64,000 nucleotides of DNA, from positions 241,823 to 305,822 of the forward strand of contig NC_030855.1 of the NCBI RefSeq assembly GCF_000208745.1. Reading direction: 5' to 3'. The notes beneath the pieces were generated by a model. The model had not been told where the DNA came from and searched no databases. It was given only the letters and a program-made list of their open reading frames with translations. The translations under genes and the position numbers were made by a program. Positions 12,319-22,990 of the stretch are shown piece by piece (within the stretch, counting starts at the first letter, position 1; each line of letters begins with the position of its first letter). This DNA comes from Theobroma cacao (lineage: Eukaryota; Streptophyta; Magnoliopsida; Malvales; Malvaceae).

Positions 12319-13014
12319 CTCCTTCACAAAAGAAAATGCCGTCCAACAAATTAAAGTCGCTATGGTCTGTGGCCTCTGTTGCATGACGCATATTGCATGC
12401 TACTCATCCCTAAAGAAGAAGGTAGGCAAGTAAGATTTGCGTGCTGCTGTTGGCTGCCTTGGGGATACACAGTCACGCGCTGGAGTAGAGCGCGTGTTAG
12501 GGAAGTACTAACGCAACATAGCAAAACTGTTCAGAGTCAAACATGTTCTCAGTCTAAACTGAAAACCAACCTTCCTATCCCTCCCCTTCCCTTCCCTTCC
12601 CTTCTTCTCCCTCAGAGCCAGGACTTGTCTTTCGGAAAACAAATCAAGCCCAAAAGCCTGCAATTTCGTAATTTGTTCCACCGCCATTCCACATTCACTG
12701 TCCAACACGTGTCTTCAACCATACACAACATACAATTTTTCTTTCAAAAGTCGCCCCCACTCTAAGACATAACGTTCTGCTTCTGTTAGACCAGATGTTT
12801 TTCATCTGAGATTCAGGGATCAACCCTGGTTTCACTAATTATTCCCACATACTGCCGTAAGTATTTTTAGACAAAAATAAATAACCTTAAATGCATAACA
12901 GATTTATAAAACAGCATGTTTTCTCTACTTTTCATATCTCTTTCCGTTACAGATACAACGAATGCGGCGATAACTATCATAATAGCCTATGCAAAAGAAA
13001 ACAATCAAGTCAAG
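12319..13014. other. Gap: BZR-like promoter/leader and KxDL 3' flank
   Basis: Upstream sequence of the minus-strand BZR-like gene and the probable 3' UTR of the KxDL gene. It has a CCCTTCCCTTCC-like pyrimidine tract at about 12584-12605. No supported gene; the ORFs present have no recognisable domain. Confidence 0.5.
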
Positions 13015-15231
13015 CTACTGAGGCACTTCTAGGTCTGGTCTTTGGTCAAATTCTTCCCTAGTTAATTCATCCGGAAATGCATCTGGATATGTAGCCATAA
13101 TTTTTTCCTTCATGCTCCTGCAGTATAAATAGGTAGATAAATCAGTAAATGGACAGAGAGACTCTTTCTGGATCAGCTATGATTCAATTATAGATACGTA
13201 CGATAGTCTAAATCAGGAACAAAAATTGCAATATGTCGAAAAGTAAATCCAATACTTGAAATCCATACAGAGATAAACGTAAAGCAGTTAGACAAAAAGG
13301 AACCGAGATGTGTGTCCTCACATTCAAATGTTGCTAACTGAAGCAGATACCAAAATTTTAAAAATTACAATCAGTTAATGCATTCTTTAAGCTTCCAAAA
13401 AATTTTTTACATCATACTTTTCCTTTTTCTCCACCAAAGCATTGCATTATATATTGATTTAATTTATTGTACAATTTCTAACTCTACCCGAGAAATCAAG
13501 TTTAGTAACCTTTGGAGAGTACAAACAGAGATGATCAAACATGACTGAAAAGGAGTCTTCGGATACCAGTTGTGCAACTAGAGTATATTGGCAAAAGTAC
13601 AATAGCCAGATAATAAGGCGACAATAGTGTAATATGACCAATAACTTGACACATCCCATATACAAGAACCTTCACATGTATTACAATTTAAATGTCATCA
13701 CAGAAAAAAAATTATTTAATAAAAATATTGTATGTGATCACTTAAAACAAGAAATTATAAAGAAATTATACCTAAGCTTTTGAAATATATAATTAAGGTC
13801 TGACTTCATAGACTTCAAGAGACGTGTATTTCTTGAAAAGTCACTAGAAACCTCAGCAAAGCAATGTTCTGAGTACTCATTAAAATGAGATAAAACTGCA
13901 TTGCTGTCCTGCAACCTTCCCAATCTGCAAGTTGTAGCATAAATAAAAACTAAGAATAGAGGAAAACATATTGTTACACAAATTCAAGCTACCTTCCCAA
14001 AATATGCGACCAAAGCAGGGACAACAACAGAACAGTACATACAGGAGAGTTTAAAAAGCATCCCATTGTAAACTTATAATAATTTTGGCAGAGTAAGCTA
14101 AGCTAGATAGATCTTTGTTCTCAAGACTGTAGAGGGTCTCCTGTTTTCAATTCTCAGGACAAATGTTTCTGCACACTGCAACCACAAAAAGTGACCTTAG
14201 CTTGAGAAATGACTATTAAGTGACTTTGGGGATAAATGCCAGGCAATGCCCCTTTCCCCTAATTCTGTAAACAAAGGCATGGGGACATAGACATGCCGCA
14301 TCTGACACAACATCTCTAAAAACCAAGATATAAATGTTTATGTTTGTATTCATATCATTTTCATGTATGCTAAGAATCAGGGAACACCTGGTTCCTGCAA
14401 TCCAAAAAGCATCTTGACAGAGTATAGCTCATTTATGGAGATTAGTTTTTTCTGCCCGATATTATACTGATTTGAATGATGAAAAAGAATGATCAAGAAT
14501 AGTTTCCAGCCATTTAATAAGATCACGAAACATGCTGTTTCTTGGTTAACCAGCTTGAAATGATTCTGACCTGAATTTTAAAAAATGCCATGTTAACCTG
14601 TCTATATACAAAATGCAATTACGACTCCATTAATCCATTAGAAGATGCCAATTTTAATTATTATTTTTATTATAATACTCTCCTAATGATTCAATAATCA
14701 GACTGGTTTTGTAAATATAAACTACATGTTAACAAATTAATAATGTTAATTTCAAGTAATAAATCATAAACGTTTCAACCTAATGATAAGCACAAATGCT
14801 AATCTCGAATTTCTTGAAAATATCCAACACAAAAAGCCATTTATTTGATTGCATCATCTTCAAATTCCATTTAGAAATCTATTCTTAAAATACTAAAGCA
14901 ACAAACTAAATGCACCAACAAGGACAAAAAATGAGCAGGGAAAGAAAACAGAGTAAGCATTTTCGCCGTTTTGCAGATTAATTTCAGCAAACAATTAAAT
15001 CAAATCCAATTTTTTTCTTTTAAAAGAAATATACCAAATGAATTTTCATACAACCGAAAAATCAAATCAAAACAAAAGAAAAAGTAAAAAGTGCAGAAAA
15101 AAAAAAAAAACATACATGAGGTGCTGCAGATGCTTGAGAGAGTCCAAATCATTGGTATCGATTAAGGTTTTGAACTGACGAGACACCTCTTTTGAAGCTG
15201 CTCTTATGGATTCTTTCTCCGATTCCTCCAT
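13015..15231 (-). CDS. KxDL motif-containing protein (BORC subunit-like)
   Basis: Three exons, 15231-15116, 13924-13772 and 13117-13015 (stop TAG), join in frame to 123 residues. The helical protein starts MEESEKESIRAASKEVSRQF, continues with NAVLSHFNEYSEHCFAEVSS, and carries the defining K-S-D-L at residues 79-82 within MKSDLNYIFQKLRSMKEK. It ends with TYPDAFPDELTREEFD. KxDL proteins of animals and fungi are coiled-coil subunits of BORC/BLOC-1-type complexes on lysosomal or endosomal membranes; the plant role is inferred from homology. The size matches the family (a little over 100 residues). The intron of about 1.2 kb between exons 1 and 2 contains nothing recognisable. The gene is divergent from URI, 411 bases apart. 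Confidence 0.88.
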
Positions 15232-15642
15232 TACTCTTTTCGATGCTCAATTTTGTTAGGTGTTTTTCTCCTCTCTATTATTCATTTATTTTTCGAAATT
15301 TCAACTTCACCGACTCCCCTTCGAGACTTAGGCCCAATACCGCAGCTTAAATAACAGAAGTTAAATTTCTGCGCCAAATGCTGATGTGGCGCCTACGTGG
15401 CAATACTGATGGAACCTAAACTACACCGTCTCATTGCCCTTAAACGAAGCCATCTTCCTGTTCACAGGAGGAACATCGAAAGCTTGAACCCCAAACTCCT
15501 CTCCTAGAAAGTCCTTAGCCGCACTCTTCCTTGTCCAAACTCCACAGAAGTCGAAAGGAAAACAACAAGACACAGTTGCAGTGGCGGGCACACTCTCTTC
15601 ATCTTTTCACACTTCCCATAATTTTACAAAAAATAAATAAGA
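15232..15642. promoter_or_regulatory. Short shared upstream region of divergent KxDL and URI genes
   Basis: Only 411 bases separate the two start codons. The segment has a TGGGCC-type site II element (GGCCCA near 15332), common in promoters of plant housekeeping genes, and a CTACGTGGC block near 15392 resembling an ACGT-core element. It is a candidate bidirectional promoter; no transcription start is proven. Confidence 0.6.
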
Positions 15643-16630
15643 ATGGGAAAAACAGAAGTGAAACGGACGGTGACGTCGCTATCGTCGATGTTCCCCACGG
15701 AGGAGGCGCAGAAGGCGGCGAAGCGGGTGGAGGAGACGCTTTTAGAGAAGCAGAATGAAATGAACCAATTGAGAGGCTTCATCGCCGATAACACCTCCCT
15801 CATTAACCTCGTTCAAAAGCTCCCCGACGAACTCCACCACGATATCATGGCAAGCCTATCCATTTACAATCAATCGATTTTACTAGTATTTATGCTTCTT
15901 TTTGTAAAAATAAAGTGAAGTTTTTTTTTTTTTTAATTTTTAAAGGTTCCCTTTGGGAAAGCGGCGTTTCTTCCTGGTCGCTTGATCCACACGAACGAGT
16001 TTCTGGTATGGTACCTTGAAGCTAAAATTAGAAGCTTAATTTTGAAATTAAAAAAGTTTGGCATTTTGGTTTAAGAATATAAACTAACTGCAGGTTCTAC
16101 TGGGAGAAAGTTACTATGCGGAAAGAACAGCTAAACAAGCTGCTGAAATTCTAAAGAGAAGAGGGAAGTCATTGGAGTCTAAAGTAGATTCGTTGAAGGC
16201 CGTCATGCAGGATCTTAAAGCTGAGGCTTCCTTTTTTGATTCCACTGCTTCTGAAGCAGCAGTAAGTTTGAGTATCTTGTTTGGAGTCTAAACTGGATTC
16301 TCTTTTGTAGCTAGTCTTTACCAATTGTCATGATTCTATTGTTACAGGAGGGTCTTGTGGAGATTAGGGAAGAGTACGAGGATGAGAGTTCTACCCAGAG
16401 GGAATCTCAATCAGGCAGGGTCTTGCTCCCTTTTTTTTTCCTATCAGTAGCATAGCATTGAAACTTTGGACTTTACTTGATTTAGTAGAGATGAAAATGG
16501 AAGCCACTGGATTCTGATTTATGTCATAGACAAAGCTAATGGAACTTTAGTTGCTTCCATTATTTCTTTAACACAGTTGGCATCCAACGTCTGTTTAACA
16601 CATTGCATTACCGTCTTACTCTGTTCCTAT

Positions 16631-16678
<48 letters not shown>

Positions 16679-18444
16679 TAATCATGCAGCCTACTTATCA
16701 CATGTTTGTTACTTTTATTTTTACTTGATTAGAATAAAATGGTTATTGATTACTTTTCTGAAGATGAGGATTATAAGTCAGGCGAGACTTTTTCTTTTTT
16801 AGATCCACTGGAGCAAGATTCACCTAGTTTCACTGAAGCAGACAATATGGTGGGTGCATCTGAGAATGAAGAATATGCCCGTATAATGTCCAGGTTGGAA
16901 GAACTTGAGAAAGAAGAACTTGCAGCTGAAAGTTGTGGAGAGGATGATGAAGATCAGGATAACAATCCTGCTGAAAGTGACGGTGATGACAAGGAGCAAA
17001 CTAAAGCTGTTTTTGACAGAAAAAAGAATAAAGGTTACAGTTCTCTTGATCATGATCAAAGATATTCAGAGGTAATGTTGAGACTTGATGCTTTTTATAT
17101 GTTGAATACAATTATACATTGAATGATTTCTCTGGTTACTTATGACATGGGTGTATCAGTCAAGGAAACCGCTACAGCAGTCAAAAGGCAAAGATCCAAT
17201 GAAAGAAGAGATGTCTAATAATTATCATCATCAAGATTTAATTAATCAGTTAGCTGTAAGAGACTTAATTCTTTGTATTTTTTCTTTACTCTTTTACCTT
17301 TTTTGTTAATCTTTGTCACTTATTGATGCTCAACACTGTGAATTAATTTTTGTGTTTGTACAAGCCATTGATTTCTTTTATATTTCAAAATGCAGTGTAC
17401 TGGATTGACGGTAGAACCTGTTACGAAAGGTCAGTATTGGTGTTTTATATCTCTGACTTACTCATGTGGTTAATCATGTAAACCTAATAAGGAAAAGAAA
17501 CTATCTTGTCATATCCACCAATAGACTTACATATCATTTAAAGTTTGTTTTATGGATGACACAATTCTTTTATTTTATCTTATTCAGGTAAAATGTCACA
17601 TAGTGGGAATATGCGCCAAGACACAAAGATGTTAAATCCTTCCATTACTGCTTCTGCACCTTCTGAAAAAAAGGTGAAGTTTGCAGTAGAACATTCATCA
17701 AGAAATGAGGTATCTATAGCTTGTATTTAAACTCTATTCAAACCGTTGTCCCCTTAAAATGCTTTTTGCTTCTATACCTTCATCCTTGGTCTTCATTGCT
17801 GCAAGGCATTTCTTCGTTTCAATGTCCAAAATTTCAAATATCTGGCACAAGCATTGCAATTTTAAAGTGTTGAGCCTATGCGTATTATATCGGCATCATA
17901 ATATTGGAAGCAGTGGTCTTTGGGGGGAAGAGAAAAGAACAATACAACATAGTATCAATTATGTTTAGAACAGTTTACATAACAATGATGATTTCAGTTT
18001 GAGTTTCATCTTTATATAAAGTACATTAAAACTTGCAAGATCCTCATGGAAGGGCTTTTAAATACATATTTGACTCCAATTTTCTGTTACAGAAATCTGT
18101 CCAGACCTCAAATTCAGGATTTGATGGTTCCAAGGTACATCTACCTCCAATGTTGGTTAGTTTTTCATTTTCATGGGCATGATGCATGCGATTATGGATC
18201 ATGATGTACTACTCTCTATTATATAAAGGCTTTTACAGGCTCCATAGTAGAGCATAATGAGAATATGGAGAAAAATTTGGCGGGTCAAAGTACAACTTCA
18301 TCACAGGTATTGCTGCCTATACACCTTTGGGAGCATGTAAGAATTTAGTAAAGTCCATTGAGTTCTAATCCAATTTGTCCTTAGCAGCTTTCTGGTTCTC
18401 AACCGTGGAAGCCAGTGTCTAGATTCAAAATGCAAAGAAAGTAG
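15643..18444 (+). CDS. URI (unconventional prefoldin RPB5 interactor)-like protein
   Basis: Eleven exons: 15643-15849, 15946-16005, 16094-16261, 16348-16419, 16733-17071, 17160-17255, 17396-17429, 17588-17709, 18093-18134, 18229-18306 and 18388-18444. They give about 424 residues. The N-terminal prefoldin-alpha-like coiled coil includes VPFGKAAFLPGRLIHTNEFL and VLLGESYYAERTAKQA. The middle is acidic (AGED-type runs, ESCGEDDEDQDNNPAESDGDD). The C-terminus ends KPVSRFKMQRK, like the conserved URI box. In other eukaryotes URI works with R2TP/prefoldin-like chaperones in RNA polymerase assembly. Exon 1 ends ATG|GCAAGC with no GT donor nearby, so intron 1 is probably GC-AG. Exon 4 ends at a weak AGG|GTCTTG donor, so that junction is less sure. 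The last acceptor is TTAGCAG (NAGNAG). Confidence 0.88.
16636..16670. repeat. AT dinucleotide microsatellite in URI intron
   Basis: Uninterrupted TA/AT run followed by a short AC run (16671-16678), inside intron 4 of the URI-like gene. Confidence 0.9.
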
Positions 18445-18920
18445 TTTGGCGTGGTTAAGAAACATGGGAAGGCACGAAATCTAACACCACTGGCTTATAC
18501 TCTGAGCAGCACCAAGGATACTTGTAGCAGAATAGAAAATAGGAATGTTGTATATTTATGATTTATGCTTGTTTGATTCACATATATCATTGTAAGTAAT
18601 TTTGGAGAATGGACCCTTGGCTGTTGAGGATGAAGAGAAAAGGCCCAACTACAACCTCTTTTGACTGGGCTTGGGTTTGCATTCTTCTGCCCTTTTAGAA
18701 GGGCTTTGGCAAATGAGAAAGAATGCTTTGAGGAGACAAGGAATAAAGGGGAAAGAGACAGAATGATTATAATTATAATAGATTAGTATTCGTATTTGTT
18801 TATTCAAAGACAGTCAAAATGATGTGCGAATCAGTTGAAAGCACATGCTATATCCTGGAACGTATTTAAGTTAAGGTTACCTTTTATGCAACTTTTATTT
18901 TAATAAAATGAAATAATTAC
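18445..18920. other. URI 3' flank
   Basis: Probable 3' UTR and downstream flank of the URI-like gene, AT-rich. No further gene is visible before the tRNA. Confidence 0.5.
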
Positions 18921-18929
18921 AAAAAAAAA
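18921..18929 (-). terminator. Pol III T-run terminator for tRNA-Trp
   Basis: Nine T residues on the minus strand, four bases after the tRNA 3' end; such a run is the normal RNA polymerase III stop signal. Confidence 0.85.
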
Positions 18930-18932
18930 TTT

Positions 18933-19004
18933 TGAACCCGACGTGAATCGAACACGCAACCTTCTGATCTGGAGTCAGACGCGCTACCATTGCGCCACGG
19001 ATCC
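18933..19004 (-). tRNA. tRNA-Trp (anticodon CCA), nuclear
   Basis: 72 nt on the minus strand, beginning GGATCCGTGGCGCAATGG. The acceptor stem GGATCCG pairs with CGGGTTC, with two G-U/U-G pairs, and the discriminator is A. The anticodon stem-loop is CTGAC-TCCAGA-TCAG with anticodon CCA. The B box reads GTTCGATTC. No intron and no encoded CCA tail. The 5' flank on the minus strand has a CAA motif a few bases upstream, as plant Pol III tRNA genes often do. It lies tail-to-tail with URI. It looks intact. Confidence 0.97.
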
Positions 19005-20213
19005 ACGGTTGCTTAAAGATTTTTGTCACAATTTTAGAATCTAAGATCAAAGCTTCTTCTTGAAGCGGATTTTATTGCCGTTGTTTTCATGCATGTTTCT
19101 CCTGAAAGCAATTGAAATTGGTTTTTCTGTTGTAGAGATAAGGATCAAGGTTGAATCGTGGAATCATAAAAAATGCAGAAATGAGAAACCAGAGACCAAC
19201 TACTGCTACTTGCAGTTACTACTAATACAAATCCAATTCACTTTTGTGTTGATGAAGATATATTCAGTCTTCAGACCCACACTTCAATTCATTCAAAACT
19301 TGCTTCTTTGGTCCAACACAAAACCCCAAGAACAAAAGCATCAATGATCAAGTCTCTCCACTCTCTACCCCAAGCAATTTCCCTAAATCCACATCTGCAA
19401 AACCCCAGACTCTGACTCTCATGCCCGCTCTCTAAAATATTACTGACTACGCGCTAGTACCAAGTACCAATCTCTCATTTTTTTTTTTTTCTTTTATGAT
19501 CAACTACCATACTACAAGTGATAAAGGTGCAGCAGGAGCAAAGAACGCCCCATCATCATCATTTCGTTTCCGTCTGCAGAACAATCCAGCTCTTAATTTA
19601 CCCCCCCCCCCACCATTCACAAAACCAGAAAGCTCCAAGTCTGTTTTAAACGCCCTAGAGGTAGAGGGACAGACCATGTATAATTAATACTAGTCTATAA
19701 CATAACTTTGTACCACTAATAAATCGTCTATATCATCATATTCTAGTAATAAATCTCCAAGCCTGAAAATATGCAACAGCCAGGGAAAGTAGTCGACTAC
19801 TGCAAACAGCTCTTATTCTTGAATTCTACACATATACAAAGACAAAAGAACAAGGAGAAACCCTCGGGAAGATGGGTTCTCTTTTTCTGTCTTTCTTTTT
19901 TTTTTTTCTTTTATGAACCTTCATTTTTCAGTCTGCCTTTTACAGTTACTTTCCCTCGGGCATTGAAAAGCCGGAGATCTTTGCACTTTAATGTGGGATT
20001 TTCTTTTCTTTTCTTTTTTATAAAAAAAAATGGGTGCAGTGACCTGTGGTGGAATAGTAAGAGTGGGCAACGCAACGCAATGCATGAAAAGAATCCAAAA
20101 CCAAAAGCACGCTTGGTTATGAGTTATGAATGAATCCTAGTGCTGAAAAAGTGACAAATTTTTAAGAGAAAGAAAGGAACAGCAAAAACTGAAAAGAAAA
20201 GTATGGTCTAAGC

Positions 20214-20238
20214 ATGAGATGAGATGAGATGAGATGAT
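20214..20238. repeat. GAGAT pentanucleotide microsatellite
   Basis: Four to five tandem ATGAG/GAGAT units in intergenic sequence. Confidence 0.85.
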
Positions 20239-21347
20239 ACAAGACAACAATCGACAAAAGCAGAAAAAAAGTAGTCCCCTCCACGCGGGAACAGTGCTTT
20301 AAATTTTGGTCTGCACTCCGCACCTCCCACCCTAACCCTAAAGGATTAGTATAAAGCATTGAGCAGCAGATTTGGGAAATGGCGGATGAGATAATTACAA
20401 ATGTAATTAAGTAGTCGCAGCAGTAACGTTGTCCTCTTTTTTCTGAAAAAACAAACAGAGAGGGGGCCATATGGCATACAGCAGCAGCATGCACGAGGCT
20501 CGAAAATACAGTGGCTTTCGCACTCAACTTTAAAACAATGCCTCGAATTTCAAACGCTGAAAAGGGCAGCCCTCAACGCTATATATAGCTAGCTGAGAGC
20601 CTAAGACTAATTCTCTCTCTGATCGAAGCATGGGTCCCATTCTTTATGTATCATCATCCATGACATGTTCATATATGTTTGCTGCCATCTGCATGCATGG
20701 TCTACATGATTTCTGCAACCCTATAAATAAACATCCGTACCTACGGTTTTGGGGGGCATTCAGTTCTCTCAGTTAACGTTCATAATTCATACAATGAGTG
20801 GGGCCCCGCCTAGGAAAGAGAGAACCATGAATATCAGCCATTTTTGATTGAGCAGAAGCTGGTTCCGTTTTTGGGGCTGGGATTCCGAAAGTGACCCTTC
20901 CTTCAACTGAGATATGGATTGTTACTTTATTTATCGTTTCTGCAATATATTGCTCAACCTTTTCAGAAAAAGGATTGGAGCCTGAACCGTTGAAGGTCTC
21001 AGTTTCTGGTTCGATTAAATTGGCTAGTAAAAAGGATTAAATACAGTAAATATTTAATAATAAAACTATCAAAGTTATTCTCAAATCTATTGTATTGGAC
21101 ACTTGATAAATCTGTAGTACTATCTGGGATAAGCGGCTTAGGGATATCAGATATGGTATGACCCAAAACTCAGCTCAGCTCTATAAACCATTTGCATCCT
21201 CCTAGGCAGCCTACCACGCATGAGATTACACCCTGATGGATACAGGAACCCAAGATTTCAGTTTGAGAATGGTGGATTCTTTTTTCAGTTTGAAAAAAGA
21301 ATTGGATTTGCAGAATTGGAAAAAGGGTTACAAGTTTAAAAAAAAAA

Positions 21348-21638
21348 ATGATCATTCTGCAAGGGACTTCTCAGTTTCTGCAAGGATCCTTCAGAGTTGA
21401 TGATCTCAGTGAGAGAGACTTGGGATCTTTTACCTATAATAGCATTTCTTCCAGCATTTCACAACAATCCAGTAATGACTATGCCATAGAGGATAGAGCT
21501 TTGGTTTGTCCTCATTTGATCAAGATTGCCTCCCTCGCAGCAGATCATAGATTTAGACATGATGTATATCGTCATTTATTAGACAAGATATTGCCTGGGA
21601 TAATTGCAGAAGCAGATTTTCTGGCCTGCTATTTGTAA
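21348..21638 (+). CDS. Unassigned ORF, 96 codons
   Basis: An open frame in the intergenic region encodes a mixed-composition peptide (for example SLAADHRFRHDVYRHLLDKI, amphipathic in look). Its composition looks more protein-like than that of the neighbouring AT-rich ORFs. I do not recognise a family and see no clear splice partners. It could be chance, a relic exon, or a small unannotated gene. Confidence 0.2.
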   Translation: MIILQGTSQFLQGSFRVDDLSERDLGSFTYNSISSSISQQSSNDYAIEDRALVCPHLIKIASLAADHRFRHDVYRHLLDKILPGIIAEADFLACYL

Positions 21639-22990
21639 TAAATAGACTGAAAAGCCCGCTCCATTTACAATTACTAATTTTTCTTTCTTTCTTTTTGCAG
21701 TAGTGAACTGAGAGAGAAGACTGAAAAGCCATTAGAATTTAGGAGCAAGGACTTGGTCTAGTCTCATCCTTGACCCCATAAAATTTGCTCTAACAACAAA
21801 TCCACTCAAGAATCAAGAGTTCTAGGACCAACAAAATTCGAAAGCGTTGTAGTTGCAGGCTGACTGATGGCTGCCAACTAAACTTTCAGTTGGCTGAGTC
21901 TGTCATCCTTTGCTGGAAGTAAATAATCGTCGAGATACCATACTAGCAATCAATTGCTTTCAGGGTCTTTTTCTCCTGCCGTGTCAAATCACAAATGCCT
22001 TAACTTGTTTATAAATTTACAAATTTCTCGCTGTTTTCTGTAACGATTCTCCTGAAAATCAAAAGTTCACACTGGGACCTTCCTGTCCAGATGACAACCA
22101 TAACTATACACTTGTCTTTTTAATATAAGCCCTTCGGATTCACTTGAGAAAACCCCCGGATCCTCGCTTGCAAGTTCATTGTCAAAATGCTTGATCTTAA
22201 CAGGTTTCACAAAGGGAAGGTTGGTGGTGAAAATGATAAGCATCACAAAATCAATTAAGCATCTTGAGAGAGATCGCCATAATAAATAGAAAATTTGGAA
22301 TGAGACGTGACATCACATCGCTCTCCAATGTGGAAAAAACGTATGATCAAGATGAACCATTATAAGACGTTTATCTGCTGGAAATATAGCGTACTTAAGA
22401 GTCAAAGATCATTGTTTATAAAAGACCACAATCCAAAGTTTTACGGAGTTCATGTAGGGAAATGCAAATGGGGTCTTGCAAAACAGTTTTGAAGAGCATG
22501 CTTTACATCCAGGGTCTGCATAGTTTGCCTTATCCTTCTGTGTCTTTTGAGGAAAATTTAATCCCGCTTAGGATTGATGCTTGACAGGAAAACAAAAAGA
22601 GCATAATGACGTTGAAACATGTCTTATCTTCCCCGTATTTAAATGGGAAAATGACACAATTCCGCAAGGAACTAAGCAACAGACAAACACAAGAAAACTT
22701 GGAAGTGCCAACAAACCCAACAGCAGGCAGGCCCCACAGCTGTTACCCCACTACTCGCAACATTATCCAATTTGATTGAGATCCAACCAACTCAAAAGGG
22801 AATCAGATAGTTAAAGATAAGCAGATTCACATCATCAAGAAAACATCTAACCATTCACATAAAGACATAAGCATTCATAAAATCCTACCAATAACTTCTT
22901 TATATATCATACCATCTTCTCAAGTACTAAAGAGCAAATATATAACTTAATAGATACCTAAAATTTAATTCTTCCATACATCTTACTAGA

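Larger units (their letters stand above)
19005..22990. other. 4 kb intergenic region between tRNA-Trp and the HD-Zip III 3' end
   Basis: No gene could be identified. It contains C/T and A runs, a GATGA/GAGAT microsatellite at about 20216-20236, a TATATATAGCTAGC block at about 20580, and one ORF of unknown meaning at 21348-21638. The last few hundred bases before 22990 should be the HD-Zip III 3' UTR. Confidence 0.5.

Noticed and set aside
20570..20830. Possible microRNA precursor around the TATATATAGCTAGC block
   Set aside because: Checked by eye against common plant miRNAs (156, 160, 164, 166, 167, 171, 172, 319, 390, 396, 398, 408); no match and no clear stem.
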